Notes: generated from the letters alone by a model not told the origin. A DNA stretch of 64,000 bases from Polychytrium aggregatum (GCF_025602895.1 NW_026516207.1:930001-994000); one strand, 5' to 3'. Counted from the stretch's first letter, positions 23,348-35,300 are shown. Program-made: numbers and translations.

Positions 23348-24313
23348 TCAGAGGACGCCCTTGGTCGAGGGGATGTCGTTAGCACCGGTGGGAGTGATGG
23401 CCTCGCGCAGGGCGACAGCGAGAGCCTTGAAGGCAGATTCGGCACTGCATGGGTGAGAATGGAGGAATGGATCGTGTAAGCAGGAGGCTATGAATAAGGC
23501 ACGCCATGCAAAATGCATGACCATGTCGGGGCCTGAGCCGGGGCGCTGCTGAGGCCGGCAGTGCATACCGGTGGTGGTCGTTGAAGCCCTTGAGAGTGTC
23601 GACGTGCAGGGTCAAGCCGGCCGAGGTCGCAAAGGACTCCAGGACATGGGGGATCATTTCGCAGGACAGATCGCCAATCTTTTCTCGCTTGAGACCCAGG
23701 TCGATGGAGGCGTGAGGGCGACCCGAGATATCGACGACGGCTCGCGAGAGGGCCTGGATCGATGGCCACCGACAGCAGAACCGATCAGAACACATTGCAA
23801 GAGCTCGGCATTGCAGCACGGCCTGAGGATATGAGCGCTGTCATGGCTTCGAGTATGCTGGCGACCGGCTCACCTCGTCGAGTGGAGCATAGGCATAGCC
23901 GAAGCGCTTGATTCCACGGGGCTCGCCCAGAGCCTCTTTGAAAGCCATGCCCAGAGAAATAGCAACGTCCTCGGCAGTGTGGTGGTCGTCGATGTGGAGG
24001 TCGCCTTTGCAGGTCAGCGTCAGCGACCATCTGGAGTGCTTGGCAAGGGCATGGAGCATCTGCAGCAGCCAGCAAGATGGGGCACGATGAGAACGAGCTT
24101 GCCAGAGAACTGCTCTCAGCCCAGAAGGACGGTTCATTCGCCAAGGGTGCAGCGTCGTTGCCTCACATGGTCCAGGAACCCGACGCCGGTGCTGATGCTG
24201 ATCGTCTGAGCAGCGTCGTGGGGGAGGCCGGTGGGCAGCAGCAAATCAACATGAATGTCGGTTTCGTTCGTTTTGCGGTGGATGGTCGAGCGGTACGACT
24301 TGAGCTGCGACAT
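23348..24313 (-). CDS. HIS3: Imidazoleglycerol-phosphate dehydratase
   Basis: Catalyses the dehydration of imidazole-glycerol phosphate to imidazole-acetol phosphate in histidine synthesis. 204 residues from four exons (24313-24167, 24059-23874, 23753-23569, 23444-23348) with all phases matching. The family's metal-binding blocks are intact: [29 protein letters not shown] near residue 75, and the second-half repeats [35 protein letters not shown]. The N-terminus ([14 protein letters not shown]) is typical. Length equals that of stand-alone fungal enzymes, so no fusion is present. The start at 24313 is the only Met before the conserved block. Divergent from the chitin deacetylase gene. Confidence 0.97.
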
Positions 24314-24483
24314 GGCGACGAGGACGGACGACGGGCGACGGGCGATGATGGGATGGCGATGTGCTCGGGATCGAAGACAGGAAGACTGGAAGTCACGAAG
24401 CCAACGAGGCCGCAGAGATAGCGCAGCAGTGCAGGGTCAGGTGACCACATTGATGCGCTGCTCTGGAGGACCAAGGACGCAGC

Positions 24484-24550
24484 GCATTGGATATGTTCGA
24501 TATGTTCGATATGTGTTCGATGTGTTCGATGTGTTCGATGTGTTGGGTGT
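24484..24550 (+). repeat. GATATGTTC / GATGTGTTC tandem repeat
   Basis: About seven copies of a nine- to eleven-base unit of the form GATRTGTTC in a row, drifting to GTGTTGGGT at the end, about 170 bases upstream of HIS3. Confidence 0.8.
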
Positions 24551-25027
24551 GTTACTAGATGCACTGCAATGTGCTGGAGGTGTGTTGGAGAACGTACATC
24601 GACCAGACCGGCAATCCGCCCATCGCATCGAGCGTTGTGATGCAGCCTGTTCACGAAGGACATGTCCTTGGAGCCCACAACAGGTCGCCAAACGTCGCTG
24701 CCAATATATCTGGACACACGTATCGACTGCCGGACATGCATCTTTGCATCCAACAGCACTTCCACCCTGGACCTCGACCAGCACAGCACATTCTGCTGAT
24801 CAGCGCACAGCCGCCGGCAAAGCAAACACGCCAAGGTTTCTGCTTGTGCGCCATACAGCAAGTGATGTCCCCTCCTCGTGCTGTGCGCGTCTCCCGATCA
24901 GCGACGGCGTCGCTTCGGTGCTGACACTTCGGTGTCGACTTGCTGCTGCTGGACGACCCGATTCCCCGCTCCTTGCGGCTTTCTGTGTCTCGACCCGCCC
25001 GTCGCTCTCTGCCTTCTGGCTTGCATC

Positions 25028-25092
25028 CATCCCGTCCATCCCGTCCATCTCGCCCCTGTGAATCCCGTCCATCTCGCCCCTGTGAATCCAGT
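25028..25092 (+). repeat. 28-bp direct repeat just upstream of the chitin deacetylase start
   Basis: CCCGTCCAT units lead into two copies of a 28-base stretch containing CCATCTCGCCCCTGTGAATC, ending six bases before the ATG at 25098. It must lie in the 5' UTR or core promoter. Confidence 0.75.
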
Positions 25093-25097
25093 CCGCC

Positions 25098-27073
25098 ATG
25101 GTCAAGACGATGCTGTCTGCGGCCCTGATGCTCCTCGCCCCGTCCCTGGTTCTGGCCCAGGAAGGCTCGGTAGGTTCCTTGACCACATAGCCCCAGTCCG
25201 CTTGCTTGAATGTACATCGACAACATCCTCGGCTGGCTGGCTCACCAAACGGCGTCGTTCAACCTTGCTCCGCCCTCCTCCAGCTGACCAGTGCCGGCAT
25301 CAATCCCAACTACAAGTGCGACTCTTCGACGTGCACTCTGCCCAAGTGCTACTGTGCCTCGAACAAGCCGCCCAACGGCCTCTCGCCTCAGTCGATCCCG
25401 CAGTTTATGACCCTCAGTGAGTTGTCTGTCCTCAGCAAGCGATCTTCCGTGCTGCAGCTCTTTGGCTGCTGCTGTCCTGTGAGGTGTCTGTCCCCTCCAT
25501 CTCTGCTCTTCATGCTCCCGCTCGGCTGGGCTGACCAACTCCAACCATCGCTTGCTCCACGCACCTACCCCCTCAGCGTTCGACGATGCCGTCAACTCGG
25601 TGGTTGAGCCTGTCATTCAGAGCCTCGTCGGCAACAAGACCAATCCCAACGGATGCCCCCTCGCCGCCACATTTTTCGTCTCAACCCAGTACACCGACTA
25701 CTGGCGAGTCCAGACCCTCTACGGAAACGGCCACGAGATCGCTGTGCATACCATGAACCACGTTGGTGAGCGCACTGCTCCACTTAGTCGAAAGAGCAGC
25801 CATCTACCCGCGGACCGGCCTGTGATCGGCGTCTCATTCGATACCGCCCCGCATCTCTTCTGCGCTGCTTGTAGCCCGCCCGTCCGCCATCGAGATCCAG
25901 GGTGCCCAGACGGCCTTGAACCAGTACGCCGGCGTGCCCAAGAAGGAGCTGGTTGGGTTCCGACATCCGTTCCTGGACTACAACCAGCAGTCGTTCCAGA
26001 ACCTCGCCTCGCTCGGGACCTTCAAATACGAGTCGTCGATGCCCATGGATCCCAAGGGCGCTATTTGGCCGTATGTGTCCAGGTTGCTTGCATGCGAATC
26101 CCCTCGAAAGATTGAGTGCCCAGCCAGGAGAGCAGACGATGAATCTGATCCCTGGGGAGCATCTCTGCACAGGCGCACATCCTGCTCCGTACTCACCCCA
26201 GATACTCGATTCACCTGCAGGTATACCCTTGATTTCGGTCCAGCCATCTCCTGTGCCACGGGCGACTGTACCGGCAACTTCAACTTTCCCGGGCTGTGGT
26301 CGATTCCGATGGCCAACCTGGAGAACCCAGACGGCTCGCTCAATGCCTCGATGGACCCAAACGCCCCCATCGGCAGCACTCTCTCCAAGGACCAGCTCGT
26401 GACACTGCTCAAGCACAACTTCCAGCTCCACTACACCGGCAACCGCACACCGATGGGCTTGTTTATCCACGCCTCGACGGCATTGCCTTCGATCGAGCCT
26501 GTGCGTCTGACGGCCTACAACGAGTTCATCCAGTGGACCCTTGACAACTACCCAGACGTCTACTGGGTCTCGAACCAACAGCTCCTGGCGTGGATGCAGA
26601 ATGCCACCAGCACCGCCGACTCGCTGCGTAACCCAGCATTGAGCTGCAAGATCGCCGCCCGGGACGCATCCAACATTGAAATCTGCGACGGCGTGGATAA
26701 CAAGGGCGATGGCCAAATCGACTCTGGCCTCGTCGAGTCATGCCAGTACCCGACCCAGAACGCCTACTTTAGCACCTGCTTCGGGTGCCCGTCCAAGGCA
26801 CCCAACATCTCCGATATCAGCCCGTCCCGCACCTCCACCCGGGGATTCGTCCCCGATGCCGGATGTCCAAACGGTGGCACGTGGAACCCGCTTACCAGCC
26901 AGTGCGTCAGCCTGAAGCGCCCGAGCCCAGTCATCAAGGTTGCTCTGCAGACTGCAACTGGAACGACCACCCCGGGAAAGAGCGGCGCTGCCGGCCGTCT
27001 CGCGAGTGGAGTCACTGTCGGATACATGTCCGCAGTGGTGGCTGCTCTTGCCGTGGCTGCTCTGGCTTTCTAG
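25098..27073 (+). CDS. GPI-anchored chitin/polysaccharide deacetylase (CE4)
   Basis: Removes acetyl groups from chitin at the cell wall. 480 residues from five exons (25098-25169, 25284-25416, 25577-25765, 25875-26070, 26221-27073). A signal peptide (MVKTMLSAALMLLAPSLVLA) is followed by a Cys-rich segment (CDSSTCTLPKCYCAS) like those before CE4 domains in insect and fungal enzymes. CE4 motifs: TFDDAVN (motif 1, with the base and a metal Asp), HEIAVHTMNH (motif 2, two metal His), RHPFLDYN (motif 3). WSIPM and LFIHAS fit motifs 4 and 5. After the catalytic domain, EICDGVDNKGDGQIDSG is a DxDxDG-type loop seen in some fungal deacetylases, and a Cys-rich part follows. The end (YMSAVVAALAVAALAF) after small residues predicts a GPI anchor. 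Confidence 0.93.
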
Positions 27074-27750
27074 AGGAAAGTGAAGCGAGATGTCCGAGGC
27101 CACGAAATAGACCCAACAGTGGCGATAGAGTGCGGAGTCAAAAGCAGATCCCGGAGCAATGGCCATCTCGAGTCGATCGAACCAATACAGCCCTTCGAAA
27201 CAGACATGTGTAGCGGATATGCTTGCGGATTGCCTCCTGTGGCATCTTCCGCAACGACGAGGAACCGGCAGGCACGTCGCATGCCCAGCTTGCGTGCAGT
27301 GATGGCAGGAATAGGCTGATTCGACCATGAACAAAGGACTGCGGCTCCAGTATGATCAATTCTCGCCTGAGCGAGGCTGGGGGTGGAGAGTACAGTCTCG
27401 GTCTTGGCCTGCTTGGGCGGCTCCACATTCCCAGTCCGCCAGCGTCGTCTTCGTGGAGACGGTCCGGAGAGCGATGCACAGTGGGCTCGTGCGAGCCTTA
27501 TTGGCAAGGTCGGCGCACGCTATCGCACCGTGGAGGTCGGCTCACCAGCCCCAACGACCGCCATGGATGTTTGCTGTGATGGGGGGGGTGGAGCGCTGTC
27601 GAAGCCATGAGCGAGGGGTGGATGAACACGTGACGGGGCCATATGTGCGGTATATCAGACCCGCATCGACAGCCAGCACCGACAGCCAGCACCGACAGCC
27701 GCCAGTGCACTTTCTCGTCCAGAGTCAACCGCCAGCCCAGTCGACCCGCT
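27074..27750. other. Intergenic region with the promoter of the MICAL-type gene
   Basis: 677 bases. A short tandem repeat (GACAGCCAGCACC, about three copies, 27667-27700) lies shortly before the next ATG. Nothing else was recognised. Confidence 0.45.
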
Positions 27751-29697
27751 ATGGAATCCCTCCGCCAGGCATTCGAGACCTTCATGGAGGCCAACGATGC
27801 CCAGGATACTCTGGAGGCCTTCGCCGCGCTCCAGTCGATCGTCAAGGAGCTCGCCGGCAAGGACGAATGCGAGCTGCAGTTCGCTGACTACCAGAGCATA
27901 GTTGCGCCTGCTTTGAACTTTCGACGCAAGTCGCTCTTCACTCTCCTGGAGGCCAAGATCCGAAGCAGCCGATCCATCTTTGTTGGGCGAGGCCAGAAGT
28001 TTGAGTTTCTCGACAGTCTCGAGGAGTCGGGCGCCAGCGTCAAAGTGCCCCATTCCCACGCCAAAACGGTTCGGATCTTGGTGAGCGGTGCAGGTCCGTG
28101 CGGCCTCCGAGCCGCCATCGAGGCCAAACTCCTGGGCTACGACGTCACCGTCATCGAGCTGCGGTCCGAGTTCAGCCGCCACAACATTGTCAAGTCATGG
28201 ACCTCGACCATCCAGGACCTTGTGACCCTCGGCCTGAACCACTTCTATCCCAAGTTCCAGACTCGCGGCGAGGCTCGCATCGAGATCCGCATGATCCAGC
28301 TCGTCCTGCTCAAGGCCAGTTTGCTCTACGGCGTCCGAGTCAACTACAACGAGGGCGTATGCGGGCTGGTCGATCCAGCCCTGTACCAGAGCGGCGGTCC
28401 AGTCCAGGATCCAGCCCACCCACTTGCCCTCGGCTCAGACCCGCCCGCCGACACCAGCGATGTGCCGTTCTATGCATGGTCGCTCCCAGCCGCCGAAGCT
28501 CGAGTATTCCTCAAGCTCCAGAGGAGCCACTCGACCCCGATCACCGAGGGAGATGTCTCTGCCGATGATGTCCCGGCCGAGCTCCAGCTTAGGCCGACAA
28601 CTGCCATGACCGGAGACCGCAGCGCCATCCAGAAGGTCAACAAGGTCGATTACTTTGAAACAGCACTTTCGCAGGACGGGGCCGTCATCCGCTCGGAGCA
28701 GCACCCCGACCTCGATTACCTTCGATCCAGGGGCCCCCGTGCCAGGCTCTATCCGTTCGACTGCCTCCTCGTTGCCGAGGGCGAGTCCTCACGGCTCATC
28801 CGCCACCTCGGCTTTGACCGCCGCATCGCAAAGTTTGGCGAGGCCATCGGCCTGGTCGTCAACCTCAACTTTACCGAAAAGGGTCTGGCCTCCTCCCAGG
28901 CACCCGAGCGGCAGATTGCCGAGTTTGTCTTTGGCCGCTACATGGCCAAATGGAGATCCACGATCTTGGGCAAGCTTGCCGAGTCTGGCATCGACGTCGA
29001 GAACATGGAGTACATGCGCGGCACCCGGACCCACTTCATGGTGACGACTGTCAAGAAGGCCTCGTTGCACTCGGCGGGAGTGCTCAAGGACATCAAGCCG
29101 ACCATCACCGAGTGTCTGGACCCGTCCAACGTCGACCTCGACAGGCTCTATGGCTTTGGCCGTGCTCTCGCCTCGGCCGTCGGTGTGCCCGCCGAGTGCA
29201 CCTTCGCCTCCAAGAACGGCGTGCAGATCTTTGACTTTTCATGCAAGGGCCGGTGTGTTGAAACAGTTCGTCCGATCGACTCGGCGCTCGCCACGATCAG
29301 CGTCGCCGACAGCAGCAACGGCGCGGCGTCGTCTCAACCGTCCCGTCGCTGCATCGTCCTGCCCATCGGCGACGCCGTGCAGAATCCCTTTTGGCCTCAG
29401 GGCCTGGGAATCAATCGCGGCTTCCACACCTCGCTCGATGCCGTCTACGCCTGCTTCCACTGGAGCTACCACCACGACTTTGAGCGAGTTCGTCGTGAGC
29501 GCGAGCTGTGCTGGAGGGTCATGGAGTGGCTAACCTTTGCCGAGTACACGGTGCAGACACCGACCAACTTGACAGCGACTGTTGTGTGGTCGCCCGACCC
29601 GCTGACTCGATACAATCCCGAGATCTTCAAGAGCATCCACAAGGAGCATCCGCTTTACTTGACCGAGACCATCCGCCAGGCCCTCTCGCTCAACTAG
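27751..29697 (+). CDS. MICAL-type FAD monooxygenase, single domain, intronless
   Basis: 648 residues in one uninterrupted frame, unlike its intron-rich neighbours. The N-terminal helical part (LRQAFETFMEANDAQDTLEAF) matches the start of animal MICAL proteins. The Rossmann FAD motif is RILVSGAGPCGLRAAIEA with VTVIELR at the end of the second strand; FSRHNIVKSWTSTIQDLVTLG, HFMVTTVKKASL and VQIFDFSC follow in MICAL order, and GDAVQNPFWPQGLGINRGF is the second FAD-binding motif. Animal MICALs oxidise actin methionines and carry calponin-homology and LIM domains after this module; both are absent, and the frame stops soon after the monooxygenase domain. Substrate is therefore open. The start at 27751 is chosen as the first Met directly before conserved sequence; an in-frame Met at 27643 would add 36 Ser/Pro/Arg-rich residues. 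Confidence 0.85.
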   Translation: MESLRQAFETFMEANDAQDTLEAFAALQSIVKELAGKDECELQFADYQSIVAPALNFRRKSLFTLLEAKIRSSRSIFVGRGQKFEFLDSLEESGASVKVPHSHAKTVRILVSGAGPCGLRAAIEAKLLGYDVTVIELRSEFSRHNIVKSWTSTIQDLVTLGLNHFYPKFQTRGEARIEIRMIQLVLLKASLLYGVRVNYNEGVCGLVDPALYQSGGPVQDPAHPLALGSDPPADTSDVPFYAWSLPAAEARVFLKLQRSHSTPITEGDVSADDVPAELQLRPTTAMTGDRSAIQKVNKVDYFETALSQDGAVIRSEQHPDLDYLRSRGPRARLYPFDCLLVAEGESSRLIRHLGFDRRIAKFGEAIGLVVNLNFTEKGLASSQAPERQIAEFVFGRYMAKWRSTILGKLAESGIDVENMEYMRGTRTHFMVTTVKKASLHSAGVLKDIKPTITECLDPSNVDLDRLYGFGRALASAVGVPAECTFASKNGVQIFDFSCKGRCVETVRPIDSALATISVADSSNGAASSQPSRRCIVLPIGDAVQNPFWPQGLGINRGFHTSLDAVYACFHWSYHHDFERVRRERELCWRVMEWLTFAEYTVQTPTNLTATVVWSPDPLTRYNPEIFKSIHKEHPLYLTETIRQALSLN

Positions 29698-30101
29698 AGA
29701 TACTGGCAGGCCGTGTCGACTGCAAAAAACGGCAGCCGAAGCAATGGATACGATTGTTCGCACTGTTGTAGTTGGAGTGGCGATGCGACTGCTGTGATCG
29801 TTGCAGTCGCTGCGATTTCCGACCACAGATACGATCAAGTGAATAGAGCAAGCCGTGTTGGCAATGTTACAATGATACATGTTGCCTTTGATGCAACCCA
29901 GAGAAGGATATTGGCGCGGGCTTGACAACGGGGGGGGGATGGTTACGGGGAATGGTGTGAGCAAGAAGCGGATGGGCCAGAATGGCCACGCCTTGGACAC
30001 AACAGTCGCAAAGCTCACGGCGAGAAGCTTGGCCGTGGCTGGCTTGCTTCGATCCATGCAGATTCTCAGAGAAACGCAGGAACAGATAGGGTGCGCGGCG
30101 C
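29698..30101. other. Convergent gap, monooxygenase / PHB2
   Basis: About 400 bases between two stop codons. A G-run near 29930 is visible; nothing coding was recognised. Confidence 0.5.
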
Positions 30102-31829
30102 TCAAGCCCTTTTCTCGTTAACCTGATGTAGACAACGGCGTCAGTCAATCGAAATATCACGGACAGCACCACGGACAGCACCACGGACAGCACCACGGAC
30201 AGCACCACGGACAGTACCACGGACAGCACGAGGGACAGCACCACAGAGACCACGACGCCTGATGTGACACTTACATTCAGCAGCAGGGTGTCGGCGTCGA
30301 CGTAGACCTTGTTCTGAGAGGTGGCGACGATGCCGGCAATCTCGCGAGCAGTCTCGATCTTGCGGAGCTCGAGGAAGCCGGGCTTGTTGCGGATGGACTC
30401 ACCAATCAGCTGGGCCGACTTGGCCTCACCCTCGGCCTTGACGATGATGGACTGCTTCTGCTGACGGGCCTGGTCGACAATGTACGAGGCTCGCTGGGCA
30501 TCCTGCTGGGCTGTTTGTCGGGAGAAACGATAGGAGGGGCCAATTCCGTCCAGATGTAATGGCATGCGGTTAGAGGCGCAATCAATGGGCGAGACACACG
30601 CTCTCGACATGGAGACTGGAGCGATGTTTTGCTTTGGACAACCGACCGATCTGCTTGGCCTCGACGGCAGAGGTGAATTCGGGGCTGAAAGCGACGTGGG
30701 TGATCGAGACATCGTCAAGGATGATGTTGAACTGGGCAGCTCGGGTGAGCAGCTGGTCACGAACCAATCGAGAAACCTATGGAGCGGGATAGCCCGCGCG
30801 TCATGGGGATAATGTCGTCAGCGATTGCAGATCAAGACCAAGACGGGCCCCCATGGCAGCTGCACTGGGCACAATCGCAATGTCATGGTCAAAGGGTGCA
30901 ACACCGCGCTTGCGTCGAGCTGAGCGATCCTGCTACATCAACCAGACGGCTTACCCGCTCACGCTGGGTGATCAGCTGGGAGGCGTTGAACTGGGCCACA
31001 ACCGACTTCAGGACCTCGTTGACGATTGACGGAAGCACTCGCTCGTCATAGTCGAGGCCAAGGGTCTGGAAAATATGGGGAAGCTTGGCGACATCGGGCT
31101 TGGAGAGCACACGCAAGGTGATGTTGACCATCTGAAGATCTGGGATAGCCAAAGCAGGGACGAGAGACAAAGGCGCCGTTTTAGCATCGATAGATGCGCA
31201 AGCAACATCGTCGACTGGATGGACGTGGATGATTGTCGAGACACGCACGACGTCGACTCGCGAGCGAAAGGGTTCGGCGCATCCTGATCTTGGACAGGCG
31301 GTCTTGGACGGTCCGCCGCGATCGGTCACGCCTCCTGGTGTGAGACGGCGATCGGAAGCCTGGTCATGGCCAATCCCTTTGTGCATCGATAGCAAGCATA
31401 CCCTTGGTGCCAGTCAGCGAGGCAATGTTTCTGGGCTTGGCACGGACATCGAAGATGATGGGAGTCTCAAGCCAGGGGACGTTGATGTGAGTGCCTTCAG
31501 AGTAGATAGTGTCCTTGACACCACCGATTCTCGAGAACTTGATGGCGCGATGACCACCATCGACTAGAGCAAAAGAAAGACAAAACCAAAAGGCCCCGCC
31601 AGGACGCAGAGGCGTTAGCCTTTGGATCCGCCGGCGGTCTTTCTCTGGTGCTGAGCTTCATGTCCCATTTCCCATTTCCGATGGCACAATTACCGTTGAA
31701 GAGTGAGGAGTTGATGGCGAAGCCAATGGCGCCGAGGGCCAGGAGCGAGCCCGTTGATCCCAGGAAGGCTCGCGGGTTGCCCTTGGGCATGAAGTTCTGG
31801 ATCATCTTCTGGAAGTTGGGCTGGGCCAT
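30102..31829 (-). CDS. PHB2: Prohibitin-2, mitochondrial inner-membrane scaffold subunit
   Basis: Prohibitins form ring complexes of PHB1 and PHB2 in the mitochondrial inner membrane, holding m-AAA protease and cristae structure. The start at 31829 gives [18 protein letters not shown], then the membrane anchor ([19 protein letters not shown]). The SPFH/PHB domain follows across several exons: [83 protein letters not shown]. The C-terminal coiled coil has [20 protein letters not shown] and [18 protein letters not shown]2 rather than PHB1 is indicated by the longer N-terminus and GGHRAI-type start. The last coding exon is very short, encoding VNEKRA before the stop at 30104-30102; the intron before it holds a 12-bp repeat array. 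Shares its upstream region with DBP4. Confidence 0.95.
30159..30244. repeat. 12-bp minisatellite in the last PHB2 intron
   Basis: Seven tandem copies of ACGGACAGCACC with a few substitutions, lying between the donor after DADTLLLN (near 30275) and the acceptor before the last coding exon. Confidence 0.9.
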
Positions 31830-32308
31830 GGTGCTGCAAGTCCGGTGGGGTGAGTGCTGCTGCTGTTACTGAAGCGGCTGTCGATGCTGATGTCGCGGCT
31901 GTCGATGCTGGTTTCGCGGCTGTTGATGCTGATGCAGGCAGCAGGATCTCGAGATTCCGAACCTGGCTGAACAACGGCGCAGGACAGCAACTTATGAACC
32001 ACATCCACAGGCACAACACGGTCTCTTCTCGGTGCGTCTCGGTCCCTCTCGGTCCCTCTCGGTCCCTCTCGGCCATCCTCGGATTTGAAAAAGCCGCCAC
32101 GCCACAACGTGGAGCAAACCAAGCCAACAGACGGCCGGATCCAGCCGCCGGATCCAGCCGACGCCCAATTAATCTCGCTGCGCAGCCGGTTCTGGCCAAC
32201 TTTTTTTGTTGCTGGCGACTTGGATCGCCGACAACCGCAGCACCACAGCATCGCAACCACATCCACAACCACAGCCACGGCGGCAGCTGCAGCCGCGCCA
32301 GAGCATCC
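31830..32308. promoter_or_regulatory. Divergent promoter region, PHB2 / DBP4
   Basis: 479 bases between two divergent start codons. Imperfect repeats (GGTCCCTCTC three times near 32045; TGTCGATGCTG near 31870-31930) are visible. A bidirectional promoter is likely from the arrangement alone. Confidence 0.55.
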
Positions 32309-35300
32309 ATGACCATAACCAAGACCAAGGGCAAGACCAAGGGCAAAAGGGCCAAGCCCGAGAAGCCTGTCAGCAAGCGCCAGTCCAAGCGGAATGAGGA
32401 GGAGCATGAGCTCAAGGATCTCGACGAGCGGACAGCCAACCCGGTGTGTGCGCTGATGCAGGCGAGAGGGAGGGCATGTTCCCCAGGGCCAGCCGCGGGA
32501 CATGATGGCACCCATCGAACCGAGAAGTGCCGAGCATGGCCTGCGACGCCTCGAGCGGTGGCAGGCCGATATGCCGAAATCCTCATTCGACTGAACTGTA
32601 CTTGCAAAATCGGCCGTGTTTTGCTTCGGCGTGTGGGGATGGGACTCTCGACACACAGGATGTCTTCCTGAAAAACGACAACTGGACACGATTTGCCGAC
32701 CTGCCGCTCTCCAAAAGGACACTGCAAGGTACGAAGTGTTCTCGATACGGTGCCTCACATATATGCTGCTCGCGAGGATTTGCGGTTGGGCCCATCTGCC
32801 TCGACCTCTGCATCGACCTCTGCATCGTCATCTGCATCGTCATCTGCATCGTCATCTGCATCGACATCGACCTCTGCATCGCCGTTGGCATCGACAGCGC
32901 CATCGACAGTATAATCAGCATCACCCCCAGCATTGCCGTTGGCATACCGATCGCACATCTTCTCCATGCTCAACGCCATTTTGGCCCCCCGTTCTCGTGC
33001 AGGACTCGCCAAGGCCAGCTTCACAGAGCCCACGGAAATCCAAAAAAAATCGCTGCCTTTGACCCTTGCCGGCCGGGATCTCCTCGGCGCGGCCAAGACG
33101 GGGTCGGGCAAGACCCTGGCATTCGTCATTCCCCTCCTGGAGCGTCTGTATCGAGCCCGATGGTCATCCATGGACGGTGTCGGCGCGTTGATCATCTCGC
33201 CGACACGGGAGCTGGTGGGTGTGCTTGCTGCCTCATCTTGCGCTTGGCCCAACTCTGCCATCATCGCCGTCACGATCACACTTGCCGTGCCCCTGGGTCG
33301 AGGCTGCCATGTTCGCCTGACAGGAAATCAACGGTACCGATCTTGGTTGTTGTCGCTCATGGCTCTTGCTCCACACATGGCATCCAGGCAATGCAAATCT
33401 TTGAGGTCCTCCGAAAGGCCGGCCAGTTCCACAACTTCTCGGCTGGCCTGCTCATTGGTGGAAAGGACCTGAAGCAAGAGCAGGACCGAGTGAATCGCAT
33501 GAACATCCTCGTGTGCACGCCCGGAAGACTGCTCCAGCACATGGACCAGACGCCCAACTTTGGCTGCGACAACCTGCAAATGCTTGGTAGGCTGACATTC
33601 GTGCAAGAGAGGGGCGGACAGCGGTGCAGAGACAACTCCATGCACCTGTAAAAAACCGGCTGTGCATTCAATCGGGGCTGGGGCTGGGGCGATAGCCCTA
33701 TCTACTGCGAGTATAGTCTGGATGGGTATGGCGTGCATCATCAGGCTAACAGACGCTCTTTGTCCGGGAACGATCCCCCACTTGTTTTTGCGCAATCTAC
33801 AACATTCTCGTCGCGAACGCATGTTATTATGTCCTCGCTCTGCCCCCCCCCGCTCCATGCGACTCAGTTCTCGACGAAGCCGATCGCATCCTCGACTTTG
33901 GATTCGAGAAGACGCTCAACGCCATTGTCGAGAACCTGCCCAAGGACCGCCAGACGCTGCTGTTCTCGGCCACCCAAACAAAGTCCGTGCGCGACCTCGC
34001 CCGCCTGAGTCTGAAGGATCCCGAATACGTCGCCGTCCACGAAGCCGAGACAGCTAGCACCCCAAGCAAGCTCGTTCAAAAGTACCTCGTATGCGAGCTG
34101 CCGCAGAAGCTGGATGTGCTGTTTTCATTCTTGCGGACGCATGTCAAGAGCAAGATTCTTGTATTTGTGTCGAGCTGCAAGCAGGTCGGTTGATCTCCAA
34201 GTGCCTGGGGCTGGATACATGTGTTGTGCCTGTTTTGCGATGGGCAGGTCATGGGCAGGTCATGGGCTCCCTCGATTGGATGACTATGCGACTGAGACAC
34301 CCTACTACTTGGCCCCTCTCCCTCTATGCAGGTTCGATTCATTCACGAAACATTCTGCAAGATGCAGCCGGGTCTGCCACTAATGTGCTTGCACGGCAAA
34401 CAGAAGCAGCCCAAGCGAATGGCGATATTCGAGCAGTTTTGTCGCAAACAGACGGCCTGCTTGTTTGCCACTGATATTGCTGCTCGGTGAGTTTGAATGC
34501 ATGAGCTGTCTCATCCACCGTCCGCCCGCCCCCTGTCTGTGGACGGCATCTGTGCGGACAAGCGATGTGGCTCACACTGCATCCAACTCATTTTTCAGCG
34601 GTCTTGACTTCCCCGCGGTAGACTGGGTCATCCAGCTGGACTGCCCCGAAGACTCGGATACCTACATCCACCGAGTTGGTCGAACAGCCCGCTACAATGC
34701 CGCCGGACAGGCGCTGTTGGTGCTGTTGCCGTCGGAGGAGCAGGAGATGATTGCAGAACTGCAGCGGAAAAAGGTGCCTGTCGACAAGATCCGCGTCAAT
34801 CCCAGCAAAACCACATCGGTGCGGAAGCAGCTGGCGTCGTACTGTTCCCAGGACCCAGAGATCAAGTATCTGGCACAGAAGGTAAGGCGGCAAGCGATCG
34901 GCTCGAGGTGGATCAAGCTGCAGCGACGGGAGGTCGACGGCCTGGAGCCAATGGTGCTTGTTTCGGCTGCGGCACCCTGGCATCGATCCTGGACACTACC
35001 GTCGGGGCGAAACGGCGTTCGAGAAGCACGGTGTGGAGTGCATCGTCGAGAGCACATATTGCTGATCCAGCTCAGCCGCGATGGACGAGAACATGGCGAT
35101 GCGGACGGCACCATAGCTCACCCTCCCCTCTCCCATGACTCTTGATTCGGGACCGACTGCCCTGCTCGGGCTTCCAGGCGTTTATTTCATACATGCGATC
35201 AGTCTATCTGCAGAAGAACAAGCTGGTCTTTGATGTTCATGCGCTGCCGTCAGAGGAATTTGCCGCCTCGCTTGGCCTTCCTGGCGCGCCTAATATCAAG

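Larger units (their letters stand above)
24314..25097. promoter_or_regulatory. Divergent promoter region, HIS3 / chitin deacetylase
   Basis: 784 bases between two divergent start codons. Two short tandem-repeat arrays lie in it (24484-24550 and 25028-25092). No other motif was recognised with confidence. Confidence 0.55.

Noticed and set aside
27643-27750. Upstream in-frame Met for the MICAL-type protein
   Set aside because: The added residues are Ser/Pro/Arg-rich and come from a short tandem repeat; conservation starts at 27751.
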